Source: Microbulbifer guangxiensis (GTDB lineage Bacteria > Pseudomonadota > Gammaproteobacteria > Pseudomonadales > Cellvibrionaceae). From it: 64,000 nucleotides of DNA. Made by a program: the position numbers and the translations under genes. This document shows positions 1 to 11,442 of this stretch, one piece after another. Below the pieces are notes generated by a model that saw only the letters and a program-made list of their open reading frames with translations, did no database searches and was not told where the DNA came from. Location of the stretch: positions 434,001 to 498,000 of the forward strand of contig NZ_JAJSAQ010000004.1 in the NCBI RefSeq assembly GCF_021729075.1, written 5' to 3'. Each line of letters opens with the position of its first letter. Positions within the stretch are counted from its first letter, which is position 1.

Positions 1-593
1 AGGTAGCGGGCGCGGGAGATGCCGCCGGCGGGGCGGTCAGGGCGGATGCCGGCCAGGAACAGGGCCTCGCTGGCGTAGATATTACCCACGCCGACGACGA
101 TGCGACCATCCATGACGAACGTCTTCACCGACTGTCGCCGGCCGCGGGAGGCGCCAAACAGGTAATCGCCGCTGAAAGCGTCAGAGAGGGGTTCCGGGCC
201 GAGGTGGGCGAGCAGCTCGTGGGCCCCTGGATCCTCAGTGGTCCACAGCAGGGCACCGAAGCGCCGCGGATCGTGATAGCGGAGATGCAGCCCGCTGTCG
301 AGTACCCAGTCGATATGGTCGTGCTTGCGAATCTCCGCGCCGGGCTCCACCAGTCGCAGGCTGCCGGACATGCCCAGGTGCCAGATGGCACATCCGCGGT
401 CGGTGTGCACCAGCAGGTACTTGGCGCGGCGTTCCAGGCGCAGAATTTTGGCCCCGGCAATGTGCCGCCCGAAATCCGGATCGACCGGCCAGCGCAGGCT
501 GTGCTGGCGCACGAGGGCAGAGCGCACGGTGCGCCCCTCCAGATGTGGGGCCAGGCCGCGGCGGGTGGTCTCTACTTCGGGGAGTTCCGGCAT
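1..593 (-). CDS. mutM: Formamidopyrimidine-DNA glycosylase (Fpg/MutM), partial at window edge
   Basis: Base-excision repair enzyme that removes 8-oxoguanine and other oxidised purines and nicks the abasic site. The protein opens with [14 protein letters not shown], the family N-terminus: the proline after the initiator Met is the catalytic nucleophile and the next Glu is also catalytic. RRAKYLLV carries the conserved catalytic Lys near residue 57, and [12 protein letters not shown] is the helix-two-turn-helix DNA-binding segment. About 197 of roughly 270 residues are present; the C-terminal zinc finger lies beyond position 1. It is followed on its upstream side by rpmG and rpmB, read in the same direction. 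Identification is secure; only the missing end cannot be assessed. Confidence 0.97.
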   Translation of the reverse strand, partial: MPELPEVETTRRGLAPHLEGRTVRSALVRQHSLRWPVDPDFGRHIAGAKILRLERRAKYLLVHTDRGCAIWHLGMSGSLRLVEPGAEIRKHDHIDWVLDSGLHLRYHDPRRFGALLWTTEDPGAHELLAHLGPEPLSDAFSGDYLFGASRGRRQSVKTFVMDGRIVVGVGNIYASEALFLAGIRPDRPAGGISRARY

Positions 594-679
594 CTCAGTT
601 CTCGCTGTATCACTGCAGGCGTTCGATCAGGGAGGATGCTATTGGCAGTTTTATCGCCACCGCCCGATCGCAAGGCATA

Positions 680-708
680 AAAAAGCCCGGTAAAAACCGG
701 GCTTTTTC
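680..708 (-). terminator. Rho-independent terminator after rpmBG
   Basis: An AAAAAGCCCGG stem pairs with CCGGGCTTTTT across a short A-rich loop, giving a T-tract on both strands. It lies just past the rpmG stop codon on the minus strand and so probably ends the rpmB-rpmG transcript before mutM. Confidence 0.85.
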
Positions 709-725
709 CTGAACAGGGAGGGCAA

Positions 726-881
726 TTACTTGATCTTGCCTTCCTTGTACATCACATGCTTGCGAACGACGGGATCGTACTTTTTGATCTCCATCTTCTC
801 AGGCATGTTGCGCTTGTTCTTGGTGGTGGTGTAGAAGTGTCCAGTGCCGGCACTGGAATTCAGACGAATCTTATCACGCAT
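726..881 (-). CDS. rpmG: 50S ribosomal protein L33
   Basis: A 51-residue basic protein starting [17 protein letters not shown] and ending [10 protein letters not shown], which is the bacterial L33 signature and length. It is a component of the large ribosomal subunit. It lacks the CxxC zinc-binding pairs seen in one L33 class, so it is a zinc-independent paralogue type. It sits 36 bp downstream of rpmB on the same strand, the usual rpmB-rpmG operon, and is followed by a strong terminator hairpin. Confidence 0.97.
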   Translation of the reverse strand: MRDKIRLNSSAGTGHFYTTTKNKRNMPEKMEIKKYDPVVRKHVMYKEGKIK

Positions 882-917
882 TGTTCTGTCTCCGATCTCT
901 CAGCAGCTAGCTGCCAG

Positions 918-1166
<249 letters not shown>

Positions 1167-1384
1167 TCAAAACTCTCGTGCCCGCATGACAGGGAGTGCG
1201 GGGACATCTATTCGGGATTCTAATCCGGTTCCTGGGCGGCGGCGGAAACTGTTCAGAATCTGGCCCGGCCGCAAAGAGCGGCGTTTTATACCAGAACAGA
1301 CCCCGGGGAGCAAGTTTTGTACAGCAAATCCTTCCCTGCGGGAGACAGGCCCCCGGCGGCAGGCCCTGAGGGCGTATGCGCCTC

Positions 1385-2059
1385 CTACAGCAAGCCCTGC
1401 TCGGCAAAAGACAGCGCCGCCCCTTCGCCCACGATCATATGGTCGAGCACCTTGATATCCACAAGCTCGAGCGCCTGGGTCAGCCGCTCGGTTATCCACA
1501 GGTCGGCCTGGCTGGGCTCGCTGACACCGGAGGGGTGGTTGTGGGCCAGGATCACCGCCGCTGCGCCGCGCTGGAGCGCCGCCTGGACCACTTCCCGGGG
1601 GTAGACGCTGGCAGCGTTGAGGGTGCCCTCGAACAGTTCTTCGAAGGCGATCACCCGGTGCTGACTGTCCAGGTACAGGCAGCAGAACACCTCCCGGCGC
1701 CGGTGGCGCAATTGCACGGCGAGGAAATCCCGCACCGCACCGGGGCTGCAGAGCGCATCGCTGCGCCGCAAAGTCTCTGCCAGGTGGCGGCGCGCCATTT
1801 CCAGCACTGCCTGCAGCTGCACGAATTTGGCGTCACCGAGCCCCTTGGCCCGACAGAAGTCGGTGCGCTCCGCCTCCAGCAGGGGCCGCAGGCCGCCGAA
1901 GTCCGCCAGCAGCTGACGGGCAAGGTCCACCGCCGAGAGTCCCGGCAGCCCGGTGCGCAGGAAGATAGCCAGCAGTTCCGCGTCGGACAGCGCCCCCGCC
2001 CCCTTTTGCAGCAGTTTTTCCCGCGGCCGCTCCGCCGCCGGCCAGTCCGTAATTGCCAT
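1385..2059 (-). CDS. radC: RadC family protein (JAB/MPN domain)
   Basis: A 224-residue protein from the start [17 protein letters not shown]. An open frame extends about 46 codons further upstream, but this ATG has a good GGAGGAG ribosome site and matches the RadC family start. The N-terminal helix-hairpin-helix-like region ([18 protein letters not shown]) is followed by a JAB/MPN domain with the metal-binding motif AHNHPSG and the downstream Asp (SQADL). RadC was once thought a DNA repair factor; its true biochemical role is unsettled. It is divergent from coaBC, with 88 bp between the two starts. Confidence 0.93.
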   Translation of the reverse strand: MAITDWPAAERPREKLLQKGAGALSDAELLAIFLRTGLPGLSAVDLARQLLADFGGLRPLLEAERTDFCRAKGLGDAKFVQLQAVLEMARRHLAETLRRSDALCSPGAVRDFLAVQLRHRRREVFCCLYLDSQHRVIAFEELFEGTLNAASVYPREVVQAALQRGAAAVILAHNHPSGVSEPSQADLWITERLTQALELVDIKVLDHMIVGEGAALSFAEQGLL

Positions 2060-2147
2060 GGTCTCCTCCCTGAGCCCCGCATGCCTGATAAGATATGGCG
2101 CATCAATGCTAATCTTACCCGTTCCCCCAACTCCGGAAACAGCACCC

Positions 2148-3359
2148 ATGTCGTCTCTGGCCAAAAAACGCATCCTGCTGGGTATCAGCGGTGGCATTGC
2201 CGCCTATAAAAGTGCGGACCTGGTACGGCGCCTGAAAGAGCGCGGTGCCGATGTGCGCGTGGTCATGACCGCTGGCGCCCAGGAGTTCATCCGGCCGCTG
2301 ACCTTCCAGGCCCTGTCCGGCAACCCGGTACACAGCGACCTGCTGGATCCCGCCGCCGAGGCCGCCATGGGCCACATCGAGCTGGCCAAGTGGGCGCAAC
2401 TGATCCTGATCGCGCCGGCCAGTGCCCAGGTACTGGCCAAGCTGGCCGCCGGCATGGCCGACGACCTGCTCAGCACCCTGTGCCTGGCGAGCGAGGCGCC
2501 CCTGGCAGTGGCGCCGGCCATGAACCAGGCCATGTGGCGCCACCCGGCCACGGCAGCCAATGTGGACACCCTGCGCTCCCGCAACGTGCGCATCTGGGGC
2601 CCGGCCGCCGGCAGCCAGGCCTGTGGCGACGTCGGCCCCGGGCGCATGCTGGAGCCGGAAGCACTGGTGGCGGAGACAGAGTCCCTGCTGCAACCGGGTA
2701 GCGATCTGAAAGGCAGGCACTTTGCCATCACCGCCGGACCGACGCGGGAGTCCCTCGACCCGGTACGCTATCTCACCAACCACAGCTCGGGCAAAATGGG
2801 CTTTGCCCTGGCCGCCGCGGCACAGCGGGCGGGCGCCGAAGTCACGCTGATCGCCGGCCCGGTCAACCTGCCCACGCCCGAGGGCGTCAAGCGGGTCGAT
2901 GTGGTGGATGCACGGCAGATGCAGGAGGCCGCCGAGCGCGCCGCGGACCTGTGCGATGTGTTCATCGCCGCCGCCGCGGTGGCCGACTTCCGGCCCGAGC
3001 GGGTGGCGCAGGAGAAAATCAAGAAGACCGATGACAACGAGCGCGACACGCTGGCGCTGGTCAAGAACCCGGATATCGTGGCCGGCATCGCCGCACGCAA
3101 TAAACGAAGGCCCTTCACCGTCGGCTTTGCCGCAGAGACAGAAAAGGTCCTCGAGCACGCCACCGGCAAGCTGGCGCGCAAGAATCTGGACATGATCATC
3201 GCCAATGATGTCAGTGAAGTGGATAGCGGCTTCAACAGTGAGCGCAACCGGGTAACGGTGATCGACCCGGCAGGCAGCACCGAGCTGCCGTCTTCGTTGA
3301 AGACCGAACTGGCGGAACAGTTGATTCAAATGATCGCCGCACGGGCCTTTGCACCATAA
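2148..3359 (+). CDS. coaBC: Bifunctional phosphopantothenoylcysteine decarboxylase / phosphopantothenate-cysteine ligase
   Basis: Coenzyme A biosynthesis: the N-terminal flavoprotein (CoaC) decarboxylates phosphopantothenoylcysteine, and the C-terminal domain (CoaB) makes it from phosphopantothenate, cysteine and CTP. The start [22 protein letters not shown] is chosen because the flavoprotein glycine-rich loop begins there; the frame runs further upstream but without family similarity. APAMNQAMW is the CoaC PXMNxxMW motif and [23 protein letters not shown] begins CoaB. At 403 residues it has the normal length. The next gene overlaps its 3' end. In many relatives dut follows; here an algC-type gene does. 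Confidence 0.96.
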   Translation: MSSLAKKRILLGISGGIAAYKSADLVRRLKERGADVRVVMTAGAQEFIRPLTFQALSGNPVHSDLLDPAAEAAMGHIELAKWAQLILIAPASAQVLAKLAAGMADDLLSTLCLASEAPLAVAPAMNQAMWRHPATAANVDTLRSRNVRIWGPAAGSQACGDVGPGRMLEPEALVAETESLLQPGSDLKGRHFAITAGPTRESLDPVRYLTNHSSGKMGFALAAAAQRAGAEVTLIAGPVNLPTPEGVKRVDVVDARQMQEAAERAADLCDVFIAAAAVADFRPERVAQEKIKKTDDNERDTLALVKNPDIVAGIAARNKRRPFTVGFAAETEKVLEHATGKLARKNLDMIIANDVSEVDSGFNSERNRVTVIDPAGSTELPSSLKTELAEQLIQMIAARAFAP

Positions 3360-5700
3360 CAACAAGATTTCTGGATTTACCGTGGTTTCAAATTTTAAAA
3401 AAGCCTTTCCCCTGCATCGGCAACTGTTGTTGCCGGCGATGCTGTGCACGGCCGTATGGTTCGGCGGTGCCGCACTGCTGGACCGTTCGGTGGTCAGCCC
3501 ATACAACACTGGCCGGGTAGCTGAGGCCGCAGCAGCATTGACACAGCGCGAGGCAGCCGAACTGGAGACAGCACTGCAGCGCGAGTCGCGGCAGCTGCAG
3601 GCGCTCGCCGCGGGCGGATTCCGCCAGACCACGGTCGAGCCGGCCCACGGCGCGGGCTCGGGGGAGCGGTTGCAGTACTTTGCGCCGGGCGACCTGCGCG
3701 TCGGCGCCGGCTCTGCCCCGGCCCTGAACTTCGCCCTGCTGGACCTGGTCAAGCGCACACTGGAAGACGGTCCACAGCCACTGGAGATTCTGCGCACCGG
3801 TAAAGGCGACAGCTGGCAGGTGCACCGCGCGACCTTGAGTGGCGATGGAGCACTGCTGCAGTCACATCCGTTTACCGCTGTACAAACGGTTCTCGAGGCA
3901 GCGGCCGGCAGCGACGGAGAATGGTTGCTGTTGCAGCAGTTTCCCGGCGGTCCGGCACAGACCCTCTGGCGCGCAGGCGAGGGCTCCGGGTCCCGGGCCG
4001 AGACCCCGGTGGCCGGCTCTCACCTGGCCCTGGCATTCCGGCCCGACGCTGACTTTGCCAGCCGCCACAGCATCAGTGCCGCCTGGCTGTACAGCATCGC
4101 GCTGCTCGGCTGGCTGGGCTCCCTCTTCGCCCTGTGGCGCTTCCTGCCCCAGTACACCGCAGCCCCCTGGGAGCGACAGGGTCAGCGCCCGCGCCAGGCC
4201 AGTGCCTCCGACCAACCCCGGGGCAGCAAAACTCCGGGCCCGGCAACACCGGCCATCCCGACCAGGTCTGTACCCGGTGCCGGAGAGTCCGTCCCGCTGC
4301 GGGAGCAATTGGGAGACAACATCGAATTCCCTCAGGGTGTATTCCGCGCTTACGACATTCGCGGCATCGCCGGTCCCGAGATCAACGAGCCCTTTGCCTA
4401 CCAGCTGGGCCGTGCCCTGGGCACCCTGGCACGGCATGCGGGAGAAGAACTGCTGATGGTTGGTCGGGATGGCCGCAACAGCAGTGAACTGCTTTCGCGC
4501 TGCCTGGTGGAGGGCATTCTGGAAACCGGTTGCAGCTGCGTGGACCTGGGACTGGTGCCCTCACCGCTGCTGTATTTCGCCTGCGCCCGCGGTACCAACA
4601 CCAGCAGCGGTGTGATCGTCACCGCCAGTCACAACCCGGCCGAATACAACGGCTTCAAGATTGTGATGAAGGGCCGGCCGATGGCGGAAGACAAGCTGCA
4701 GAAGCTGAAGACGCTGATGGAACAGGGGCCTTTCGATAGCGGTGAAGGCAGCTATCGCGAGCAGGATATCCGCGAGCACTATATCGAGGAAATCTTCAAT
4801 GACGTGGCGCTGGCGGGGCAGCCGCACCTGGTCATCGACGCCGGTAATGGCGCCACCGCCAACCTCGCGCCCCAGCTGTTCGAACAGCTTGGCTGTCAGG
4901 TGACTCCGCTCTACTGCGAGGTGGACGGCAGCTTCCCCCATCATGCGCCGGATCCCTCGCGCCCCGAAAACCTGCAGGACCTTATCGCCATCGTGCGCGA
5001 AACCGGCGCTGACCTGGGTGTGGCCCTCGATGGCGATGGTGACCGGGTCACGCTGATTTCCAGTTCCGGTCGCATCGCCTGGGCAGACCAGCTGGTGATG
5101 CTGCTGGCCCGCGACGTACTGGCCCGCAATCCCGGCGAAGACATTGTCTTCGATGTGAAGTGCAGCCGCGCCCTGCGGGAGCTGGTCAACCAGTACGGCG
5201 GCCGCCCGGTGATGTGGAAGACCGGCCATGCACCGATGAAGACCAAGATGCTGGAAACCGGGGCGATCCTTGGCGGCGAGCTGTCCGGTCATATCTTTAT
5301 CAAGGACCGGTGGTTCGGTTTCGATGACGGCATGTATGCCGCCGCGCGCGTGCTGGAGATCATGGCCCTGCGCGAGCAGAGCCTCGATGAGCTGCTGGAC
5401 TCGCTGCCGCAGATGGTCAGCACCCCGGAAATCCTGCTGCCGGTCCCGGAGGAGGACAAGTTCCGGCTGGTGCAGGAGATCAGGGAGCGGGGCAATTTCG
5501 GCGAGGCCGATATCAATACCACCGACGGCCTGCGGATCGAATTCGCCGATGGCTGGGGCCTTGTGCGCGCCTCCAATACCGGCGCCGCCCTGACCTTGCG
5601 CTTCGAGGCGGATACCGAGGAAAACCTGCAGCGCATCTATGCCACGGTTGAAAAACAACTGCTGGCGGTTTCACCGCAGCTGGCACTGCCGAAACGATAA
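3349..5700 (+). CDS. algC: Phosphomannomutase/phosphoglucomutase with membrane-anchored N-terminal extension
   Basis: Interconverts mannose-6-P/mannose-1-P and glucose-6-P/glucose-1-P for polysaccharide synthesis. The enzyme domain fills residues about 325-783: it begins [11 protein letters not shown], has the catalytic phosphoserine in TASHNP (Ser 427), the metal loop DGDGDRV near 560 and the sugar-binding GGELSGH. The first 320 residues are not enzyme: a transmembrane helix at about 24-42, a roughly 200-residue segment that would be periplasmic, a second helix near 243-263 and a Pro/Arg-rich linker. Long AlgC forms of this kind occur in some pseudomonads and relatives. The frame opens with TTG, overlapping the coaBC stop; a GTG at 3382 is an alternative start. 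Confidence 0.9.
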   Translation: MHHNNKISGFTVVSNFKKAFPLHRQLLLPAMLCTAVWFGGAALLDRSVVSPYNTGRVAEAAAALTQREAAELETALQRESRQLQALAAGGFRQTTVEPAHGAGSGERLQYFAPGDLRVGAGSAPALNFALLDLVKRTLEDGPQPLEILRTGKGDSWQVHRATLSGDGALLQSHPFTAVQTVLEAAAGSDGEWLLLQQFPGGPAQTLWRAGEGSGSRAETPVAGSHLALAFRPDADFASRHSISAAWLYSIALLGWLGSLFALWRFLPQYTAAPWERQGQRPRQASASDQPRGSKTPGPATPAIPTRSVPGAGESVPLREQLGDNIEFPQGVFRAYDIRGIAGPEINEPFAYQLGRALGTLARHAGEELLMVGRDGRNSSELLSRCLVEGILETGCSCVDLGLVPSPLLYFACARGTNTSSGVIVTASHNPAEYNGFKIVMKGRPMAEDKLQKLKTLMEQGPFDSGEGSYREQDIREHYIEEIFNDVALAGQPHLVIDAGNGATANLAPQLFEQLGCQVTPLYCEVDGSFPHHAPDPSRPENLQDLIAIVRETGADLGVALDGDGDRVTLISSSGRIAWADQLVMLLARDVLARNPGEDIVFDVKCSRALRELVNQYGGRPVMWKTGHAPMKTKMLETGAILGGELSGHIFIKDRWFGFDDGMYAAARVLEIMALREQSLDELLDSLPQMVSTPEILLPVPEEDKFRLVQEIRERGNFGEADINTTDGLRIEFADGWGLVRASNTGAALTLRFEADTEENLQRIYATVEKQLLAVSPQLALPKR

Positions 5701-5746
5701 GGCCCGGGCGGGGAGCCAGCCCCGTCCCTGTTCACTGAATGGATAG

Positions 5747-6661
<915 letters not shown>

Positions 6662-6792
6662 TCCGCGCGCTACCCGCGCCAGTAATTGAAGCGACGCCGG
6701 TGAATCGTTAGGATTCCCGCGCCCGCCCCGCAAATCGCGGGGGCGATAACAAAAATCGATGTTCCCGGTCACGCCCGGGTAAAAGGCAGTCA

Positions 6793-7404
6793 ATGAGCAG
6801 CGAAAAAATCAACCGGCGCCAACAGATCCTGCAGGCACTGGCCCATATGCTGGAGGCCAGCCCCGGAGCCCGCATCACCACCGCCGCACTGGCAAAAGAG
6901 GTCGGCTTCTCCGAGGCGGCCCTATACCGCCATTTCCCCAGCAAATCGAAGATGTTCGAGGGGCTGATCGAGTTCATCGAGGAAACCATTTTCAGCCGGG
7001 TGTCCCTGATCCTGCAGGACGAACCCTCGGCCCTGGCACGGTGTCAGAAAATCCTGCACCTGCTGCTGGCATTCTGCGAACGCAACCCCGGCATCACGCG
7101 CCTGCTCACTGGCGACGCCCTGACCGGTGAGACCGAGCGGTTGCACGGGCGCATCCTGCAGTTCTTCGATCGTCTGGAAACCCAGCTCAAGCAGATATTG
7201 CGTGAAGCGGAACTGCGGGAGCAGCTGCGTCCCGCCATTCCCCTCGGCAGTGCTGCCAACCTGCTCCTCGCCTGTGCTGAAGGCCGCATCGTCCAGTACG
7301 TGCGCAGTGGCTTCAAACGCAAGCCTACCGATTACTGGGCGGAGCAGTGGCCGGTACTGGTGGCTGGATTCTTCCGCGAACCGGCCCTGGCGACGGCCCG
7401 CTGA
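6793..7404 (+). CDS. slmA: Nucleoid occlusion factor SlmA (TetR family)
   Basis: TetR-fold protein that binds specific chromosomal sites and blocks FtsZ assembly over the nucleoid. The N-terminal helix-turn-helix lies at about residues 25-55 ([21 protein letters not shown]), followed by [15 protein letters not shown], which is closely SlmA-like. The 203-residue length matches the family. Its position between argB and pyrE is the conserved proteobacterial location of slmA (ttk), which supports this call over a generic TetR regulator. Confidence 0.93.
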   Translation: MSSEKINRRQQILQALAHMLEASPGARITTAALAKEVGFSEAALYRHFPSKSKMFEGLIEFIEETIFSRVSLILQDEPSALARCQKILHLLLAFCERNPGITRLLTGDALTGETERLHGRILQFFDRLETQLKQILREAELREQLRPAIPLGSAANLLLACAEGRIVQYVRSGFKRKPTDYWAEQWPVLVAGFFREPALATAR

Positions 7405-7475
7405 GAGCCCGATCGAGAGAACAGGCAACGGTGGGGGACAGACGGTAGGAAAGAAAGGAGGGTGCCGGCAGGAGG

Positions 7476-8093
7476 CTACTTGCCGGCGAGCTGGGTAAAG
7501 CGCTCTGCAGCGCGATCGAATTCCCGCGCAATACGGGAGGCCTCTTTTTCACGGTGGCGCATGCGCTCGTTGAGTACTTTGACTTCCTCGCGCAGATCGG
7601 CGATCCGCTTCACCAGCTCGGGGGACACTTCGTCACCGTTGCGCTGAATGCGGGCTGCCTTTGCCTCTTCCTGGTCGATCTGCTGCTCGAGGCTGGAGAG
7701 GTTAGAGCGCATCAACGCCATATCCTGCTTCGCAATGGCCATTTTTCGACTCTTGGCGCTCTCGATATCCGCCAGGCTGCTGTAGCGGCGCAGCAACTCG
7801 GCATCCGCCTGACGCTGAGCCTCCTGCTTTCTCTTCCGCGCCAGCTCCTCACCACTCAGCTGCGGCGGTACCACCTCCAGCACCCTGCCCGAGGGCGTCA
7901 GGACCTCATAGCCCCCCGGGGCATAGCGCGGCGGCACCACATCGTCGAGCACCTGTATGCCGTGCTCATTGGTGTAGCGGAACAGCACCTCCCCTTTACC
8001 GGGCAGGGCACTGTCCCCCTCGGCACTGCTGGCCGGGCCAGAGGTCATCAACCCCAGCCAGCCGGCGACAACAATGTAACGGGCAAGCCTCAT
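7476..8093 (-). CDS. Secreted DUF4124-like coiled-coil protein
   Basis: A 205-residue exported protein of unknown function. MRLARYIVVAGWLGLMTSGPASSAEG is a signal peptide with likely cleavage after SSA. It is followed by a short DUF4124-like region (LFRYTNEHGIQVLDD, where a Tyr/Trp-containing strand and a VxxxxxP pattern are typical) and then a long charged helical region, residues about 85-200, that should form a coiled coil. A GTG four codons upstream is possible, but the ATG has the better GAGAAG ribosome site. It is read in the same direction as pyrE and 41 bp downstream of it, so the two may share a transcript. Confidence 0.75.
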   Translation of the reverse strand: MRLARYIVVAGWLGLMTSGPASSAEGDSALPGKGEVLFRYTNEHGIQVLDDVVPPRYAPGGYEVLTPSGRVLEVVPPQLSGEELARKRKQEAQRQADAELLRRYSSLADIESAKSRKMAIAKQDMALMRSNLSSLEQQIDQEEAKAARIQRNGDEVSPELVKRIADLREEVKVLNERMRHREKEASRIAREFDRAAERFTQLAGK

Positions 8094-8134
8094 CGTGCTT
8101 CTCACTAATCTGGGCGCGCCGGGGTATCCGCCCC

Positions 8135-8791
8135 TCAGGCCCGCCTGGCAACGCCATAGCGCTGCCGGTATTCGACAATTCTTTCCAGAGTATCCCCTTC
8201 CTCCGGGGCTTCCTCAAGGTAGCTGATGATGTCATCGAGCTCCACAATGCTGATTACGGGGACGCCGTATTCACTCTCCACCTGCTGGATCGCAGACTGC
8301 TCCGTCTCTTCGCCGGCCCGCTCCTGACGGTTGAGGCCGATCACGACCCCCGCCGGTTCCGCGCCCTGCGCCCGGATAATATCCATGACCTCGCGCACCG
8401 CCGTTCCTGCAGTAATAACGTCATCGATGATCAAAATCTTGCCTTCCAGCGACGCACCCACTAAGGTTCCGCCTTCGCCGTGATCCTTGGCCTCCTTGCG
8501 GTTGTAACAGAAGGGCTTGTCGACGCCTTTCTGCGCGAGCGCCACGGCGGTCACCGCTCCGAGCGGAATACCCTTGTAGGCCGGCCCGAAAATGACATCG
8601 AACTCCACGCCAGAGGCGAGAATCGCTTCAGCGTAGGCCTGCCCCAGTGCCGCCAGAGCTGCACCGGAATGAAACCGGCCGGCATTGAAAAAATAGGGGC
8701 TACGGCGACCCGATTTCAGGGTGAACTCACCAAAACACAGCACCTGATGATCCAGGGCCAGTTGGATAAAATCGCGCTGATACTGCTGCAT
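8135..8791 (-). CDS. pyrE: Orotate phosphoribosyltransferase
   Basis: Pyrimidine synthesis: transfers ribose-5-phosphate from PRPP to orotate. The family start is [18 protein letters not shown], so the 24 extra upstream codons of the open frame are dropped. [10 protein letters not shown] is the orotate loop, and [13 protein letters not shown] is the PRPP-binding motif with its two Asp residues. The 218-residue length is normal. It is divergent from crc, a neighbourhood shared with Pseudomonas. Confidence 0.96.
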   Translation of the reverse strand: MQQYQRDFIQLALDHQVLCFGEFTLKSGRRSPYFFNAGRFHSGAALAALGQAYAEAILASGVEFDVIFGPAYKGIPLGAVTAVALAQKGVDKPFCYNRKEAKDHGEGGTLVGASLEGKILIIDDVITAGTAVREVMDIIRAQGAEPAGVVIGLNRQERAGEETEQSAIQQVESEYGVPVISIVELDDIISYLEEAPEEGDTLERIVEYRQRYGVARRA

Positions 8792-8905
8792 GGAAATTTG
8801 GAAACTATTGGCTAAGGTGAAGGAAGACCTCCGCACGGGAAGCTGCGGGAGGGGTATGCACATAATGTTACTAATGATACACAGTCCGCTGGTAAGGGGC
8901 TAATA

Positions 8906-9673
8906 ATGCGAATCGTGAGCTTGTCTGTTGACGGCATTCACCAGGCGGCGCAGCGCGGCCTCTACGACTGGCTGGCGGAACAGGACGCGGACATCATCTG
9001 CCTGCAGGATTTGCGTTCCCTCGAGCCCGAACTGGACCACCCCGTCTTTCATCCCGACGGCTATTACAGTTACTTCTTTGATTCCGGTACACCCCACGAG
9101 AACGGCGTGGCCATCTACACCCGCAACCAGCCCAAGGCCATCATCTTCGGCATGGGCTTTGCCAACGGTGAGGATATGTATGGCCGCTACCTGCAGGCGG
9201 ACTTCGAGCGCCTGAGCGTCGGCTCCCTGCTGGCCCCGGTAGCCACCGACGAGGCCTCCCTGGAGAAGAAGGTCCAGTTCTTCGATGACATGCAGGCGCA
9301 CCTGATCAAGATCAGCCGTAAGCGCCGGGATTTCATCTTCTGTGGAAACTGGGGCATGGCCCACCGCCGCGCTGACGTGGAGAACTGGCAGGATCACCAG
9401 GACACCCCAGGCTTCATGCGCCACGAGCAGCGCTGGCTCGACCAGCTGTTCAACGAGATCGGTTACGTGGACGCCTTCCGCAAGGTGGTGAAGGATGCGG
9501 ACGAGTTCAGCTGGTGGCCAAGTGGCACGGTGGGTGAGGGTGACGGCTGGCGCACCGATATGCAGGTGGTATCGGCAACGCTGAAGAACCGCATCGAGTA
9601 CGGCGCCATCAACAAGAACGTGAGTTTTTCCAGTCACCTGCCGGTGATCATGGATTACGACCTGGAAGTCTGA
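8906..9673 (+). CDS. crc: Crc-like catabolite repression protein (degenerate exonuclease III fold)
   Basis: Endonuclease/exonuclease/phosphatase-fold protein closely resembling Pseudomonas Crc, which assists Hfq in translational catabolite repression. The start MRIVSLSVDGI, the segment GRYLQADF, the ADAFR/WWP region and the ending SHLPVIMDYD all follow Crc. Catalytic positions of true exonuclease III are altered: the ICLQE glutamate is Asp here (ICLQD), and the GDxN motif reads GNWGMAH, lacking the Asp and Asn; the late His remains. That pattern argues for a non-nuclease Crc rather than XthA. It lies divergently beside pyrE and convergent with rph, as in Pseudomonas. Confidence 0.85.
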   Translation: MRIVSLSVDGIHQAAQRGLYDWLAEQDADIICLQDLRSLEPELDHPVFHPDGYYSYFFDSGTPHENGVAIYTRNQPKAIIFGMGFANGEDMYGRYLQADFERLSVGSLLAPVATDEASLEKKVQFFDDMQAHLIKISRKRRDFIFCGNWGMAHRRADVENWQDHQDTPGFMRHEQRWLDQLFNEIGYVDAFRKVVKDADEFSWWPSGTVGEGDGWRTDMQVVSATLKNRIEYGAINKNVSFSSHLPVIMDYDLEV

Positions 9674-9683
9674 TTGACCAAAA

Positions 9684-9701
9684 GGGCGGCACCTGCCGCC
9701 C
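9684..9701. terminator. Probable shared terminator hairpin between crc and rph
   Basis: GGGCGGCA and TGCCGCCC pair perfectly around a two-base loop in the 48-bp gap between the convergent crc and rph stop codons. The flanking T/A tracts are weak, so factor-independent termination is likely but not certain. Confidence 0.55.
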
Positions 9702-9721
9702 ATTCTTGATCTTCCCTTCTG

Positions 9722-10441
9722 CTATTCCGCCAGCGCCTTGCGCTGAATCTCGATCAGCTCGTCGATCCCTGACTTGCCCAGTGCCAGCATCTGGGCAAAC
9801 TGCTTCTCGGTAAAGGGCGCACCCTCCGCCGTACCCTGCACTTCGATCATGCCGCCGTCCGCTGCCATGACCAGGTTCATATCGGTATCGGCGCGGCTGT
9901 CCTCCGGATAGTCCAAGTCCAGAACCGGCTCGCCCTCATAGATGCCCACGGAAACCGCAGCCACCAGGTTCAGCAACGGATCGGTGGCAATCATCTTCTC
10001 CCGCTGCATGAAGCGCAGCGCGTCTACCAGCGCCACGCAGGCTCCGGTAATCGCCGCCGTACGGGTGCCGCCATCCGCCTGGATCACATCGCAGTCGAGT
10101 GTGATCTGGTTTTCCCCCAAGAGCTTCAGGTCCACCGCCGCGCGCAGAGAGCGGCCAATGAGGCGCTGGATCTCCACCGTGCGCCCGCCCTGCTTGCCAC
10201 GGGCCGCCTCCCGCGCCATGCGCGATCCGGTGGAGCGGGGCAGCATGCCGTATTCCGCCGTAATCCAGCCACTGCCCTGGCCACGCAGGAAACGCGGCAC
10301 CTCGTCCGCCACAGACGCGGTGCACAGCACCTTGGTGTCCCCGAATTCCACCAGCACAGATCCCTCCGCATGGCGGGTGTAATTGCGCGAGAGGCGCACC
10401 GGGCGCAGTTGCTCTGGCTTGCGGCCACTGGGTCGCTGCAT
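9722..10441 (-). CDS. rph: Ribonuclease PH
   Basis: Phosphorolytic 3'-5' exoribonuclease that trims tRNA precursors. The 239-residue protein begins [17 protein letters not shown], contains the RNA-binding and phosphate-binding stretches [14 protein letters not shown] and [17 protein letters not shown], and has [14 protein letters not shown] carrying catalytic acidic residues. All match full-length RNase PH. It is divergent from yicC with a 125-bp spacer, a conserved arrangement in gammaproteobacteria. Confidence 0.97.
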   Translation of the reverse strand: MQRPSGRKPEQLRPVRLSRNYTRHAEGSVLVEFGDTKVLCTASVADEVPRFLRGQGSGWITAEYGMLPRSTGSRMAREAARGKQGGRTVEIQRLIGRSLRAAVDLKLLGENQITLDCDVIQADGGTRTAAITGACVALVDALRFMQREKMIATDPLLNLVAAVSVGIYEGEPVLDLDYPEDSRADTDMNLVMAADGGMIEVQGTAEGAPFTEKQFAQMLALGKSGIDELIEIQRKALAE

Positions 10442-10519
10442 GAATTCACCTCGAAAAATTGTCTTGAAAACCGACAGTATACCCCCTGGGCCGGGGGCGC
10501 CCGAGCCCGCCGGGCCCTG

Positions 10520-10528
10520 TGCTATGAT
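10520..10528 (+). promoter_or_regulatory. Extended -10 promoter element before yicC
   Basis: TGCTATGAT is an extended -10 (TGN-TATGAT) 38 bp upstream of the yicC ATG in otherwise very GC-rich DNA. No good -35 is evident, which is tolerated by extended -10 promoters. Confidence 0.5.
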
Positions 10529-10566
10529 GCCCGGCCAGCTCCAACAAGCCCGCAGGGAAGAATATT

Positions 10567-11442
10567 ATGGCCAGTAAAACCGTGCGCAGCATGACCGCTT
10601 TCGGTCGCGCCGAATCCTCCTACGATTCCGGTATCGCCACCTGGGAACTGCGCTCGGTCAACCACCGCTACCTGGAGCCGCATTTCCGCCTGCCGGAAGC
10701 GGCACGCCCGCTGGAAAGCCAGCTGCGCGAGCGCCTGCGCAAACAGCTTGCTCGCGGCAAACTGGAACTGACGCTCTCCCTCAAGGCCAACCCGGGCCAG
10801 GAAACGACACTGCAGGTGGACGAAGATCTCGCCCGCGCCGTCGTCGATGCCGCCATGCGTGTAACCCCCGGCAGTGAGAGCCTGCCCCTCAACCCCTTGC
10901 AGGTCCTGCAGTGGCCCGGCGTTATCGCCGAGCCCGAAACCGATGCCGAGGCCCAGTCCCGCGCCATCCTCGAGGCGTTCGATGCGGCGCTGTCACAGCT
11001 CAGCGACAACCGAGCCCGCGAGGGTGCCGAACTGCGGCGCTTTATCGAACAGCGCCTCGACGCCATCAGCGCGCAGGTAGCGGGTGTGCGGGAAATGCTG
11101 CCACAGATCCTGGAGGCCCAGCGCGAAAAACTGCGCACGCGCCTCGAGGAACTGCTGGCGGAACTGGATCCGGAGCGCATCGAGCAGGAAATTGTATTGC
11201 TGGCACAGAAAGCGGACGTGGACGAGGAACTGGACCGGCTCGATGCCCATGTCACCGAGGCCCGACGCGTCCTCGCCGGTGGCGGCCCCATCGGCCGACG
11301 CCTGGATTTCCTGATGCAGGAATTCAACCGCGAGGCCAACACCCTCTCATCCAAATCCGTGGTCACCGACACCACCCAGGCGGCGGTAGAACTGAAGGTG
11401 TTGATCGAGCAGATGCGCGAACAGGTGCAAAACATTGAATAA
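10567..11442 (+). CDS. yicC: YicC/YloC family endoribonuclease
   Basis: YicC proteins form hexamers and act as endoribonucleases in E. coli and other bacteria. The 291-residue protein begins with SMTAFGRAE, has the YicC N-terminal segment WELRSVNHRYLE, and ends with the DUF1732 region RRLDFLMQEFNREANTLSSKS. The reading frame is intact to the last codons QVQNIE-stop, even though the integrative element begins exactly here. The final codons are therefore probably supplied by the element, while the displaced host copy is at 30061-30081. The usual downstream neighbour gmk is almost 30 kb away. Confidence 0.96.
   Translation: MASKTVRSMTAFGRAESSYDSGIATWELRSVNHRYLEPHFRLPEAARPLESQLRERLRKQLARGKLELTLSLKANPGQETTLQVDEDLARAVVDAAMRVTPGSESLPLNPLQVLQWPGVIAEPETDAEAQSRAILEAFDAALSQLSDNRAREGAELRRFIEQRLDAISAQVAGVREMLPQILEAQREKLRTRLEELLAELDPERIEQEIVLLAQKADVDEELDRLDAHVTEARRVLAGGGPIGRRLDFLMQEFNREANTLSSKSVVTDTTQAAVELKVLIEQMREQVQNIE
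11422..11442 (+). repeat. attL: yicC terminal codons at left island end
   Basis: The last seven codons of yicC (QVQNIE-stop) match 17 of 21 bases at 30061-30081. All four differences are synonymous third-position changes, the stop codon included. This is the expected outcome when an element integrates in a gene's 3' end and restores it with its own copy. Confidence 0.7.

Noticed and set aside
2115-3797. 560-codon minus-strand open frame opposite coaBC and algC
   Set aside because: Product is low-complexity Gly/Arg/His/Gln-rich sequence without family similarity; it is the antisense shadow of two solid plus-strand genes in high-GC DNA.
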